Shown here: piece after piece, positions 47,673 through 59,815 of the stretch
Layout of the letters: every line of letters starts with the position of its first letter
Numbering within the stretch: the first letter of the stretch is position 1
From: Polytrichum commune
Lineage: Eukaryota > Streptophyta > Polytrichopsida > Polytrichales > Polytrichaceae
Direction of reading: 5' to 3'
DNA: 64,000 bases
NCBI GenBank assembly: GCA_950295325.1
Contig: OX485806.1
Coordinates: forward strand, 34,412,001-34,476,000
Notes under the pieces: model-generated
Databases searched by the model: none
Seen by the model: the letters and a program-made list of their open reading frames with translations, nothing else
What the model was told of the DNA's origin: nothing
Made by a program: the position numbers and the translations under genes

Positions 47673-48729
47673 CTCATTGACCACCTATTTTCATCTCCAT
47701 AATAAATTAGGCTACTCTAAGGAATATGTCAAAATTGAGAAAACATCATGTTGGAATGTTAAAACATAAGGAAGGGTAGAATCAAGTGACATGCTCACAC
47801 CTACCTAATTAAGTAGGACATCTATATTGCAATCTCGTGTTGGCTTCGGGTTTGTGCCGTCTACATAAACTCACCTCTCGTAAATGAAAAAGGCTTTAGT
47901 AAAAACAAGTTCCCTACAAGGTCTGGGACCAATTCATTTGAACTTGTCTACACTAGTCCAATTTGGGGTTTCTAATGCTCATAACAATACACAACTCTTT
48001 GGCTGCATTTTGTAGGACCATGTATCACAGTAGCTGTAAATTATCAAAGCGTTACGATCCTAATCTTTTTATTTGGAAAGAGCCCATTGTGTAATTTCTT
48101 AGTAGTGTTATGTTATTTTGTGGAGTCAATTTTCTCTTAAAATCATTATTTACATGTTGTTAATGTGAAGGCTCCGGGATGCTCCACCCAACTAACGATG
48201 ACAATATATGCTTAGGTAGCGAAAAAACAAAAACCAAATAATACTGGTACATTTCATTAGATTTTATCATTTGTATTGCCAAATATGTATTAATATAAAA
48301 TTGGATATTGAAATTGTTCATAAGTTGTTTATTTGAAAATTGACATGTACCGTTTGGGGGGCACGTCATAGTTCATCACACATGACATAAGCCTTGTGCA
48401 AACAAGCAATTTATCTCCTCATCTTCACTTTATTCCTTTTTTTCAACCCCTACACCTCCTCCTAGTGTGCCACAACTACTACAGATGTGAAAAATATGTT
48501 CAGTTTAACCCTCATCTCGAAATTTACATTTTGAAACGTATGTGCATAGAACATACCCAAAAATAGTGGTTCAAAATATAATGTTTGAACAATTCAAAGT
48601 TCATCGCAAATGCCATAAACCATGTGTAGATGAGCAATTTATCTCCTCCTCTTCACTTTATCTCTCCTCTTTCACTCCCTACACAACTACTCAACCTAGT
48701 CCACACAACTACTCAATTTACAATATTTA
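47673..48729. other. Intergenic, short repeated segment
   Basis: No gene. CAAGCAATTTATCTCCTCxT followed by CTTCACTTTAT occurs at about 48403 and again near 48635, with the flanking CATAAxCCxTGTG, so two diverged units of about 230 bases lie in tandem. Confidence 0.4.
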
Positions 48730-49688
48730 GGGCTAGTTTACACCATGGACCATGAAGTCGATCATGGAAGATGGCATTTTTTCATGGTCCGACTTGATGG
48801 TCCAACTTCCATGGTCCGATTTCTTAAAAAATCAATTTACAAAGCCTTTGGGCCCCTCACTAGGTGTAAACCAAATGTGGACCAAGAAGGAATGATCATG
48901 GAGAAAAAAATGAATGTGCTGATTTTTTTTAATATATGCCCAAAAAGGGTATTTTTGAAAGGAAAAAAAATTGATCATTCTCTTGTCTTCTCTTGGGTCT
49001 TACTTGTCTTCACTTCTTGTTAAATTTGTCAAAGATGTGGCTTGCAAATCTTCTCACAACAATTTTTACAAAAAAAGAAAAGAAAAGAAAAGAAAGAAAA
49101 AAGAACGATTTAATTTGTACATGTGACATGTACCTTGTGTTGTACATTGAGCATTATTTGAAACCCACTTTGCCATGTGTAATCAGATTCTTGAGTTCTA
49201 GATGTCCACATTGTTTGATGAAACATGTGAGAGCAAGTTTAAAGGGTAGGGCATGGAAGAAATGGTATGTCTCATGGGCTATGATATGATCAAGGCACAT
49301 AGAGGGCGGACTTGTTTCTCAAGACTCATTACATCATATAGATGATGAAAAGTGTGCCTTGTGAGCCTTACATAGTGGGAAGAGTTGTATATAAAGCCCC
49401 CAAAAAACATTTCATTAAAAAGGTATCATAATGGCATTTCTCTACCATGGGCCCCTGCCTTTTCCTACCATACCACCTCTCTTGCCTCTCTCACCGCAAA
49501 ACTTGTTGGACCATGTTAGTGTATTAATTAGGCCTTAAAATATGTCTTTGGGGGACCTCGACCTCCATGGTCACTCTACCATTTTTTCCTTGGTGTAAAT
49601 TGAAGTGGTCCCAGGACGAGTTCATCAACCAATCAACGCTCTTACAACGCCTTGGGACAACTTCATGGCCCATGGTGTAAACCAACCC
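48730..49688. mobile_element. Harbinger-like non-autonomous element, family G3, copy 1 (959 bp)
   Basis: The left terminus is GGGCTAGTTTACACCATGGA and the right terminus, reverse-complemented, is GGGTTGGTTTACACCATGGG; both continue into CCATGAAG. TTA stands immediately outside each end (48727-48729 and 49689-49691), the 3-bp target duplication expected for PIF/Harbinger. No transposase frame is present. A related copy lies at 53109-54113. Confidence 0.75.
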
Positions 49689-49873
49689 TTAGTATCACTT
49701 ACTATTAAGAGTACGCACTACCACAACTTCTCACTATAGATGTCATTTGTTACCAATAGAGATTAAATAGTTATATGGACAATATACAACATAAATGACT
49801 TTCCCAACTATAAAGTTACATTCTTAGCAAAAAGTTATAGCATTGCATAACTCCAAATAGTAAGTGACACTAA
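49689..49873. mobile_element. MITE, family T1-like, 185 bp
   Basis: The ends are TTAGTATCACTTACTATT on the left and, reverse-complemented, TTAGTGTCACTTACTATTTG on the right, with an inner GTTATAGCATTGCATAACTC like family T1. It abuts the right end of the G3 element and shares the TTA. Confidence 0.55.
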
Positions 49874-51198
49874 ATACCATAATGGTGTGTTGCAAATGTG
49901 AAGAGTATGTTCAATTGAACACATACATGTATAGAACATGGCCAAAATCGGTGGTTGAAACTTACATAGTTGAGCACTTCATAATTCATCACAAAGGGCA
50001 TAAACCATCTCCATATATACATCGTCCATGGACTAATTTATAACGTTTTCACCCTTGTAATGGATGAATTTACGTAGATACTACAAATCTTAGTTGGGCT
50101 TCGTGTGTCTATGTCACTCTTTCATCTTGCCCTCCCCCCCTCCCATGTTTATAGTTGATTTGTCTCAAATGACTTGGACTAGACAAATTCAAGGTCTTGA
50201 AAGCTAATTCCAATGTCAATTTAATTCAAAGTAACAACCTATGGGATGCATTCTATGTCATGGTTTTCATGTGGAGGGTTGACCCCCTCAAAATTATTTG
50301 GGATCTTTGATACCATTTATAAAGTTGGAATGCCTTAAAATAGTCATTTTCAAGTCGTATAATAGTTTTTCACATTTTCACCTCCCTAAAATATGAGTTT
50401 ATATAGACACCACAATGCCTTGGTCATTATGATGTGCCACTCATAGCGAGTTTACATAGTTTAGTGTTGTGTGTGTCATTTACACTAAATTGTTTATAAA
50501 GGCAATAGAAGTTTTATGTCCATTAATGTCAACCATCTTTTTTAATGGTTTATATTGTGATGTTTATGGTGGAAGGAGTGGGAGATGAGGAAGGAGGTAA
50601 GGAGTGAGGCATCCACATGTAGGCGAGCTCTCCACTCTCTATTTAAAATACCATTTTATCAACATATTGCATTTGAATATTATTTCAAATTTATACATGT
50701 GAATCATACCAAGACGTTATGTAGAGAATAACCAAATACATTATTATTATCATTAATAGTAGTAGTAGTATGCAAAACATATATTTTTGTCAACGGTCCC
50801 ACAAATAGGACGCCAATACAAGTGAACTCACTATTCATTTGGTCCAAATTTAGTTTATGCTATGATACATGTTGAAAATAGCTTCGTACATACTTTGGTG
50901 TAATTTATACATGGGTTTTAATATAGGTTAAGTGCCCATTATTATACTAGTGTCACTAAATGCCTTGAACGAAGTACTTCATTGAACCCATGCATCTCCT
51001 CATGGCCCTTGGTCACATGTGTAAACTAACCCTAATTAGTTGCACACTTGTAGCGAGTTTGTAGGGCGGCCCGTGCGTTACATGTCCTTCTCATTGTGCG
51101 AAAAACACAAAGGAACAATCTTAAATTTGCAAATTAGTATGTGCATAAACAAGGATAAAATACCGAGGCTATTGACTGCACAAGTGACCGTGGTTGTA
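49874..51198. other. Intergenic, no gene recognised
   Basis: AT-rich sequence without a recognisable gene. A small triplet run (TAG/TAT) lies near 50740-50770. The segment at 49900-49930 repeats words of 48490-48520. Confidence 0.45.
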
Positions 51199-53046
51199 CA
51201 CCCTAACCTTGATAATGTCACACCCTCCGTTTCACCAAAAAGTGTGATATAAACAAGGTGTGACATACTTCATAATGTCACATTTTGTGCATAATGTGAT
51301 ATTATCAAAAAAATGTAGAAAATCAAAATATAATTACAATTTTTTTTTAAATAACAAATACAAGACTTCAATGTTTTTGAATGTAAAATCTAATTCAAAA
51401 TTGTGAATAACAACAAGAGCACATCATAATGTGTCATTGAGATCAGGTAAAGACCTCTCACTAGAGACAAAGAAGCTTCTAATGCATGTCACATTGTTTT
51501 GTTGATGTTAAATGTGCAACACCAATTCTAATGAGTTTGTCATGGATTTTTTCCATTTCTAACAACTCATGAGTGCTGAAAATCTGAGAACCTTGGCTAG
51601 CCATAAAATTCAAAACATCTTTAGCATATTTTTGTGCATCGCTTAGCTTCACTGCTTTAGACTCATCATCACTGCTATCAACAATCAATGGATCCACTTC
51701 CATGGAATCAAGGGAAAAGGTGAGTTTGATTAGAAGTGCACATGTGGAAGATGGCAATGCACTAATGTTTTACCTCTGTGGCGGAGAACACACGTCCACT
51801 CTCATAAAAAGGATCGTAGTTGCCGAGCTCAATCTGTCAAATTATGATACAGGAAAACACTCATTCTTAATGCTACTTCTGAGAGGGAGGAAGGTTAAAT
51901 GAGCACTGAATCAGAAACAATAAGGGAATGGTAGAGGGGTGGATCACAAGTAGGACTTCTTCAAGTCCCGGGTGGCAACTCTCCCCTTTACAATATTTGT
52001 TTCTAAATTACTCCTTGTGAACTGATGCTTCATTGGTACTACACAAAGAGGAACGTATCTTCATAGATTTTTAGTGCTACATATGCTTGGAAATAAGGCG
52101 TGGAGAGGAACCCATTGATATCATCTGTGTCTGAGATGGAGAAGCTTCAAACTTACAAATGTCAGTGTCTACAGAACCAAGATAAATCAAATTTTCTACA
52201 GCAGGGTTCACCATCTTCCAGACCCATAGGTATTCTTCACTTTTAAGAGTATCATGAAACTTCTTAGAATTTACAATCTTGAAGGTGTGTCTAATGCGAA
52301 AGCATGCAGCTCTAGCAAATTGCTTCTCGGAAATGTTTTAACAGCTCTAAATCTTCAAGGTTAAGAGGCATTTATCGACATTGGAAATGGCTACTGAAGG
52401 AATGCAAGTAAGGCGCTTACCATGTGTGTGCCATCTTCAACGGCAACCACAAAATCCTCAGGAACCACCGATTGATCAACTTCCACCTCACAATGCAATT
52501 CTCTGAAAATGCCACAGAATGAATGCCAGCAGTCTAAGTTTGAAACAGAGAAATCAATTACAAGGTCTTCAACACTGAATTGATTCAACAAGCCTCAAAG
52601 CTTCAAAAGTACCATTTAGGAAGAAACCTTGTGGATGCAGCAGTTTGTTGAGGAGAGCGGCAAGAAGATGAGGGGCAGAGCGGTGTGTGGAGCGGCGAGA
52701 GGAGAGAGCATACGATGCAGGCGGAGCTACGAGAAGTTGATCTGCGAGAGAAACCGTTGCTTCTTCGGCATATGAGATTCAAGATTCAAGAACCCAAGAT
52801 TCAAGCGGAAGCAGGTAAAGATGCCGACATCATCCATAGAATTTGTTGTCCATCCGGCCTTTTTTCATCCATGTTACTTGTTATTATCACACTTACACTA
52901 CAAATTTTGAAAAAAAAATGTGACATTATCAAGGGTGATAGTGATAATAACGAGGGAGTTTTACACTATGGAAATCGGTTTCAAACTTTTAGGTGACAAT
53001 ATCAAGGTGTTCTATTAACAAGTGTGATATTATCAAGGTTAGGGTG
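51199..53046 (-). mobile_element. TA-inserting DNA transposon, 1.85 kb, with coding remnants
   Basis: The left end is CACCCTAACCTTGATAATGT and the right end, reverse-complemented, is CACCCTAACCTTGATAATAT, both followed by CACAC or similar and bordered by TA, as in Tc1/mariner/pogo elements. Two minus-strand coding pieces are visible. 51757-51479 (MEVDPLIVDSSDDES, AQKYAKDVLNFMASQ, FSTHELLEMEKIHDKL) resembles the acidic linker and C-terminal end of Tigger/pogo transposases. 52591-52418 (LNQFSVEDLVIDFS ... QSVVPEDFVVAVEDGTHM) ends at a GTAAGC donor and could be a captured gene exon. No DDE core is seen, so it is probably non-autonomous. Both protein assignments are weak. Confidence 0.6.
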
Positions 53047-53108
53047 TAAATGAATATCTTGAACTCTAGACCCACTTCTCATGAGACATGGAACATGCAT
53101 TAGTGTGA

Positions 53109-54113
53109 GGGCCAGCTTACACCATGGACCATGAAATTAGACCATGGAAGATGGCATTTTTTATGGTCCGATTTGATGGTCCAACATTCATGGTCCGATT
53201 TCTTAAAAAAAATTGATTTACAAAGCCTTTGGGCCCCTCACTAGGTGTAAACAAGATGTGGACCAACAGGAATGACCATGCACCAAAAGTGAATGTGCTG
53301 ATTTTTTAAATACATTCCCAAAAAAGGCAGTTTTGAGAAAAAGAAAAAGAAAAGAAAAAGTTTGACCATTCTCTTGTTTTTTCTTGTCTTCGTCTTCTTT
53401 TGTCTTCATCTTCTCCAGCATTTCACTAGAAAGTTGTTGTAACATTGTTTCTTTGTCATGGGCCCTTGCCTTTTTGTACTGAGGTAGAAGGTTCTTAAAG
53501 TAACTTGGACTTAAAAGCGCTAGCTATAAGTCACCGTAAAAGCGTTTGGGGTCGGGTTTGAAACAAGCTTGGTTTACCATATTATATTTATTTGGTATAC
53601 TATATCTATACCAGAGGTTATATCCTTTGCCAACTTGTGTGGTGACAATTGAATCTCAATTTTTTAATACTTAACCCTCCCCCTCCCCCCCCCCCCCCCC
53701 ACAAGTTACAATAAGGACCGATGTTGGTCTGCACTTTGAGAATTTACACAAGATACATGTGATCTTGTTTTTTGATTTTGTTTTTGCAATATATCACAAG
53801 TACATTTGCTAACCCCATGAATTTTTATGTACTCATTATGTCTGCCTAAACGTGGAAAATGATCTGGGGGTGTTGCTTTAAGGACCTCCTACCTTAGAGC
53901 ACCTCTTTTGCCTCTCCCGCCTCAAATTCCATTGGACCTTGTCAGTGGATAATGTAGGCCTTAAAATATGTCTTTTGGGGACCTTGAACTCCATGGTCAC
54001 TCTCACATTTTTTCCTTGGTGTAAACCAAAGTGGTCTTGGGACAAGTTCAACAACCAATCACATAATTTACAGGGCCTTGAGATGACTTCATGGCCCATG
54101 GTGTAAATAACCC
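53109..54113. mobile_element. Harbinger-like non-autonomous element, family G3, copy 2 (1005 bp)
   Basis: The left end is GGGCCAGCTTACACCATGGA and the right end, reverse-complemented, is GGGTTATTTACACCATGGGC. The interior repeats copy 1: GGTCCGATTTCTTAAAAAA, CCTTTGGGCCCCTCACTAGG and CATTTTTTCCTTGGTGTAAA. The flanking 3-bp duplication is not clear. It lies 60 bases beyond the right end of the TA-inserting element. Confidence 0.7.
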
Positions 54114-54166
54114 ATGAGATGATTAGCGAATCTAAATGTGTGTTCATAATCATTTTCCTCGTAATT

Positions 54167-54169
<3 letters not shown>

Positions 54170-54245
<76 letters not shown>
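54170..54245. repeat. (CT)n microsatellite, about 75 bp
   Basis: About 37 uninterrupted CT units, followed at 54257-54282 by an (ATT)n run. The frames rich in Arg-Glu or Ser-Leu that cross it are artefacts of the repeat. Confidence 0.95.
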
Positions 54246-54248
<3 letters not shown>

Positions 54249-54455
54249 CACCCCCTATTATTATTATTATTATTATTATTATGACTATTGTGCCTCGAAC
54301 GGTTGACAATTTTTAAACATGTAGTAAACTCAAATTCTCCATTGCTCTTTGACTACCTGTCATATCTTATCGGTGTAGATATTCCAAACATGCATAGAGT
54401 TCAAGAAGAGCATGCGGGAGCGCAAGGAGACATTGGAGACACTACAAAGCCTCGG

Positions 54456-54457
<2 letters not shown>

Positions 54458-54506
<49 letters not shown>
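54458..54506. repeat. (GA)n microsatellite, about 49 bp
   Basis: About 24 GA units. It is complementary to the CT run about 210 bases upstream, so the pair could form a long hairpin. Confidence 0.95.
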
Positions 54507-54509
<3 letters not shown>

Positions 54510-55199
54510 CCCTTCTCGTGGGAACGAGGCCCAGTTTTGAGAACACAACAAGGCCATGGGAAGAAGGACTGAGAGCCCTTATTTATAAGAACATGTGATT
54601 AGATGAATTGGTGGATGGATGAGCCTTATATGAAAATCCAACCACTAAGTGAATTTCGATACCAAAAGGTATGTACTTAAGAAGAACATTTTGAATATTT
54701 TAGATTGGGAATGTTGAATTGAGCTCTTGAATTTAGGCTATAATGATATGTAGTGTTATTTTTATCCTTATTTATAAAAATATGGAAAAATACCTAGATG
54801 TCAAACACTTCACAAGAAGGCCAAGTCAAGGGCCCTAATACACCTCATTTGGTCCCGCAAATCTTACATGAGTGTCACTTTGTTACCTTGGGAATGCTAC
54901 ATTGTTACCTTGGAATTGTCACCTTGCTAACTTGGAAATTGACACATGCGGTGCATTAATATATAATTGGCACCCACGCTGCATTGATATTTAATTGGAA
55001 CTTGTGGTGCACTAACTTAGAATTGGCACCCACGGTGTATAAAGTTGGTATTGACAAAGGAGTTGGACGCATGCGCTCATGAAGGAGAAGGAGCTCACAC
55101 CCGAATTCACCTAAGATTCGAAGTCAATTAATTCAAGATCTACACAAGACTTTACTCAAGCCACGGTGAAGCAAAATCAGATAAAAATAACTATAAAAT
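54507..55199. other. Intergenic, short degenerate repeats
   Basis: Around 54890-55045 short words repeat in a loose array (TTACCTTGGAA, AATTGGCACCCACGxTG, TAATTGGAACTTG). No gene. Confidence 0.45.
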
Positions 55200-55224
55200 T
55201 GAATTAAGGAGAAATTGCACGAAA

Positions 55225-55811
55225 TTGCAACCTCACTATCCCAACACATGGTTGAACAAGGATTTAACATTGTGTAGAAATCAACAACCATGTGGAAGAC
55301 ATCATGGGGTCTATCTCATTGGGAAACCCATGACAACCCAACAACAAACAAAACAACATATGTTGATATCAAGGAGGTTTTTCTTGCTAAAGAGTGGAGC
55401 TCTTCCCATCTCTATGGAAAGAAACTATTTTATCTCCACCTCAAGGATTTTCTTAAATATGAATGTGAATTGTATTTGAAGAAGCCATGGACTTCATCAC
55501 AACACAAGATCATTTCTGCCTACCGCACCTCAAACCATAGACTTGCCATTGAAACTAGAGGATGGACGATTATCCTTATCTCTAGAGATACTAAACTATA
55601 CCATTGTTGCTCCTATAATGTAATTGAAAATGAGGCACATTTCGTGTTCAATTGTCCCCTATACAAACCCGTTAGAGATAAGTTTTCATCATTATTTGAG
55701 AACATAGTTCTAGGGAGCCTCAAGTCTTTCTTTCAATTAGACCAACAAGTTAATAATAGCCTCTATCTCCCAGAGGCTAACTTACTACACTCTACCACTC
55801 TAAATAATTAA
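55225..55811 (+). mobile_element. LINE relic, zf-RVT C-terminal part
   Basis: The plus-strand frame at 55290-55811 carries ISAYRTSNHRLAIETRGW, then CCSYNVIENEAHFVFNCPLY and VRDKFSSLF, the zinc-binding region after the reverse transcriptase of plant LINEs (C-x2-C...H-x4-C type; the first Cys pair appears as HCCS). The reverse transcriptase itself is missing, and the frame ends in TTLNN followed by a stop. It is a 5'-truncated dead copy of a different lineage from the one at 41-42 kb. Confidence 0.65.
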
Positions 55812-57298
55812 TTGGTTTGAAACCATCATGATGCACTTTCAGTCCCATCAACCTTTTTAGCTTCCTAGACTTGAAAATCAATTTCATTTCATTGCTAGCT
55901 CATTGAGATCGGTTGTCGCATGTGAAAGCATGAATCTCGTGCGAAAACAACTTAAGATCAACAATAGGAAACAATTGCATGCAAATATACCTCTCGTGCA
56001 TCGAACGGAAACGCCATTCATCGTACGAACCGTATGGTGTGCGGTCTCTAGTCAATTCAACACCGAAAGAAGCTTCAAAGACCTCAAACAAAGTTGATGG
56101 AACATATATATACGAAGATGAATCAATTACCCACGGAGCTTTAAGGGAGCAATGATGCTTTAAAACTTGGATGGATGATAAGTACAATGAATGATACCCA
56201 ACAATTCCCTCTTTCCTAGGAACGGTGCTACATGATAATTCAAACTTTTTGTCATTGTGTACATATAGGCATGTGACTCTTTAGCCAGTCGTACAAGTTT
56301 TGTCGAGTGTCCTTGATATTCTCATAAGGAACATTTGGAATTGCCGTAAACATAGAGATAGACATGCCTTTTGCAATGCCCATATATAAGCACTAGCCAT
56401 ATAGATTTGTGCGTTGATCCATAAGGAAAGACTTTGTCTTAAGAAGTTTTCTTTACCCTAGAGAGAAGAGTACATTTATCATCGAAATTGAAAATGCTCA
56501 AAATCTCATGCATTTAGGGGAGTTTAATCAATCTATGAATGTGAATCATTGCTTGAGCATACATGACATTAAAAGGTTGTAATATATTTTCTGAAACCCC
56601 ACCTCAAATTGACCAAGGTTTAAATGTTGGTAGCACAATTTGCATTGAATGAATAGTAATGTTTCTTTTATGGCATGCTAGCCTAATAATGTCAGGTGAA
56701 TGTTCACAACTCTTGCTGTGGGGGAGAGCGAGCGGGGGAGGGGAAGGTGAAAATGTTGATTACTATAGCAGGGCCTAAACTTGCTCTAAGACAAATTAAT
56801 CTCCAAATCGCAGCTCAAGGACCTCAAATCAATCTGATTATCTTAAAATGGGATGAATAAGCTTTTACTATTGCCCTTCAGTAGGTGTTAGGGAACCAAA
56901 CTGAAGAATGCCCTTCTAGATACATAAGATAGTTGAGCCTAAAAGCGGAATTTTGAGAGAGAGAAATTATACTTCAAGCAAGTTAAACATTCTAAAATTT
57001 GTGAAAATTAGCAAATATATACAAAGTATACATGTTTATTGTTAGAAAATAATATATTCAAATGCAACCTACATAAATTTGCAAAGACATTTAAGTAATG
57101 AGCCTTTTACTCCACTAAGGGGGGGGGGGGGTTGGATTGCTAGGTGAGAATCACCACAAAATCAACCTTATTGCGGGTGAGGGTCTTATATTAAGTGAAG
57201 GCATTGTCCCCCTTTCATGAATGACTTCTTACACCGCCATGTCGAGTGGATAGATTCCTTGTTAGTCACTGTGATTGGGCAAAGTTGGTGCTCTTCTT
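55812..57298. other. Intergenic, no gene recognised
   Basis: Nothing assignable. A poly-G run of about 12 lies at 57120. Short frames near 55903-56187 on both strands have no family signature. Confidence 0.45.
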
Positions 57299-57985
57299 AG
57301 GGTGAGTTTTTCATGTAGGTCACTCGCCCAACATATTATGGTGTGAATAAGGACAAACACGCCGAAATGCATAGGGAATCTAGTGGGGTAGGGTTTGTAT
57401 GTACAAGCTACACTAAATATGATATTTAATGTCATAAGGGTGTTTTACGTCTCTATGATAACTTTTCGGATGACACTTCTTATGAATATGTGAACAAATA
57501 TTGTCATGGATGATGGATGGGTTCATTCATTGGCCGAAACCCTAGCTTCTCTTGTCAACAACTTGTGATGAATATTGTCATGGATGATTGAAATTGGGAT
57601 GGAAAATCACTTGGTAAGTGACAATAATTGCAACACTATAAATCTATAATCCCCCAACAAATTTACAAAGAATGACAAATAATGTCGGGTTAACATTTAG
57701 TGTTGGTGACACTATACCGCAATTTACAATTAGAATGGGCGACACTAAATATCATATTTAGTGTAGCTACTCCCATCTCAGTCCTTCGGTGACCGGCACT
57801 TGTAGGTTAGAGATTCTTTTGTGGGTGCATGGAAGTCTAGTAGCCCGTGTCCACAACCCTCCACGTTCTAGCGGACCGCCTGAATGTGGTTGGATGGCGG
57901 CTTGTGCTTACTACATTGTGAACACCTTTGACCCCCACTAATATCTAGAAGCTAGTAGGTGAGCAACCTACATGAAAACTCACCC
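57299..57985. mobile_element. Foldback MITE, family A1, copy 2, with a nested element
   Basis: The left end is AGGGTGAGTTTTTCATGTAG and the right end, reverse-complemented, is AGGGTGAGTTTTCATGTAGG. The copy at 47485-47672 is only 188 bp; the extra length here is largely an inserted element at 57407-57767. Confidence 0.65.
57407..57767. mobile_element. MITE nested in A1 (GCTACACTAAATATGATATT ends)
   Basis: The termini are perfect inverted repeats of at least 20 bp: GCTACACTAAATATGATATT on the left and the same, reverse-complemented, on the right. It is 361 bp with no open frame. The end of the window (about 63970-64000) carries ATATCACATTTAGTG, which may be the edge of a relative. Confidence 0.75.
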
Positions 57986-58232
57986 TTGACGCTTTCTTGC
58001 ATGGCGGTGAGCCTAGGGAAGGTGTTACTTCAAGGCACTCCTACCTATATAGCTAGGCTCACCGCCATGCATGCTTTTATGACCAATAGAGTGCTTGTTG
58101 CTACACAATAAAATAAATAAAAAGGGGCATGATTACTTACTCTATAAGGTAGATGGGTCTTAAATGGTTAACTTGTCTTATCGACCTACTTGTCTCAGGA
58201 TATTCAACATGTGACTACACCAAATTGTCCTA
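57986..58232. repeat. Small inverted repeat, CATGGCGGTGAGCCTA
   Basis: GCATGGCGGTGAGCCTAG (about 57999) and its inverse CTAGGCTCACCGCCATGCAT (about 58052) flank a loop of about 36 bases. It could be a small MITE or a hairpin. Confidence 0.5.
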
Positions 58233-58424
58233 TTAGTGTGGGTTACTAGTTGGAATTACGTGTTGATATAGCCTTAGTTTTGCAGATATTGATATTTTTT
58301 AACCGAGTAAGTTATATCACGGTATTTGATGTGCATACTATTTATTTATGTTAGTTGGGCTAAAAATAACACTCTCAATAAAATTTTATAGCAATGCACA
58401 ACTCCAAATGGTAACCCACACTAA
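58233..58424. mobile_element. MITE, family T1, copy 2
   Basis: The ends are TTAGTGTGGGTTACTAGTTG on the left and, reverse-complemented, TTAGTGTGGGTTACCATTTG on the right. The interior (AAGTTATATCAC, GTGCATACTA) matches copy 1 at 6475-6662. Confidence 0.75.
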
Positions 58425-59344
58425 TTAGACAAAACATGTTGCAAAAAAAAGATGGGGAGCAAATCCACAGTGAGTCTTAGCCACTTTCCTCATACTTTTG
58501 GAGCTCATATGAATATCTTATTGATTATCAAAGTGAATACTCTCATGTTCATCAAATAGTCATTTCTCCATCCCCCCCCCAATAACAAACAACCAAATAT
58601 GTTGACTATTGGGCCTAGAATATATTATATTTTTAAGCACGCAATCCAATCTCTTTTTAGCACTATATATGTTCTTGGAGCCACACCAAACCACATATCA
58701 CTCAATTATAAGTGTCCTAATAAGAAAAATAAACAAGTCACGGTTGTCCACCTTAGCTAAAGTTGAGAGCTTGAACTTGCATTTTATGGGATTTTGATGC
58801 TTGAATTTGACAAGTTTTTCGTTTGGAGCTCTACTAACCATTGAGAGATTCACCAATACTCAAGCTCTCAACATGTAAAGCAATTACTGTACCTATCCTT
58901 TGCGTGAGATATGAAGGGAGGGAGGTAAGGTAAAAACTCCGGTCCCCTTTCGAGGCTATGAAGGGAGGGATATGGGTACTAAGCAAGGGCGATTCATGAC
59001 AAGCCACATAATGCTTGAAATTCAAAGTTATTAGGTAGGCCTATAAAATGAGATCTCAAACTCTGGATATTCTTAAGCAACTTGATTCCTATGTAATTTA
59101 AGATTTTGACATAGAGCTTGTCAAAAGTCAATCCACATGAAATTTATTAGACATCATCTAAAAAGTTGTAAGCCCAATATAAAATCAAGGCTCTCGGGTT
59201 TACTACTCTTCAAATTGAAACCTAAAGTGTGAATTGGAGTCGAGTGAACAATTGGAAGTAAGAGGCTCCCCGCCAATGAGGAGGCTACTTCTTTAAGCTC
59301 TCAACATTTTTGTTATAAGGTAGTAGTAGTAGTATTTTTTTTTT
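58425..59344. other. Intergenic, repeat fragments
   Basis: 58560-58700 is an inverted copy of the dispersed repeat at 7.3, 7.75, 24.35 and 42.5 kb (ATGTTGACTATTGG, CAATCCAATCTCTTT). There is no gene. Confidence 0.45.
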
Positions 59345-59790
59345 TAAAAAGGTGAATGATCACTATCGGTGCACTAGACCAGGAGTATAATGACTGTTGT
59401 GTGGATCCAAAATGGCCAGTTGTAAAGGCAGTGGCGTGAGAAGGTTGTAGTGATAGACCAAATGCAATGATTGGCCGGATAGGTCATGTGTTCACACCAC
59501 TTGGGTTCACTTCTGGGTGTCATTGAGATCACCGTTTTGTGTGCATTGATATGCATATAGTGTATTTTGATGCTCCAAGTAGGGAGACTCTCCTATACAA
59601 GCATGGGATTTGACTTACTTGCCTCTTTGAGAAAATGTAACTAATAATTATCTACATGGAATAAAATTACAAAACAACTTGCATTCCTCGTCATTTTCTC
59701 TGCTCTGTCTCTGAAAAATGTTGCACAAATTGTAAGCCACTCTTTCTAGCTGCATAATCTTAATTCACATTTTCCCGTTGTTCTACCTTA
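59345..59790 (-). repeat. Dispersed repeat R4, copy 4 (inverted)
   Basis: Reverse-complement match to 24838-25283, running from GGTGAATGATCACTATCGGT to CGTTGTTCTACCTTA. It is complete and uninterrupted, ending about 25 bases before the next MITE. Confidence 0.7.
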
Positions 59791-59815
59791 AAGGGGATGC
59801 ATAAGGGCCACTTCA

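Noticed and set aside
54170-54309. Minus-strand frame with a long Arg-Glu repeat
   Set aside because: It is only a translation of the (CT)n microsatellite.
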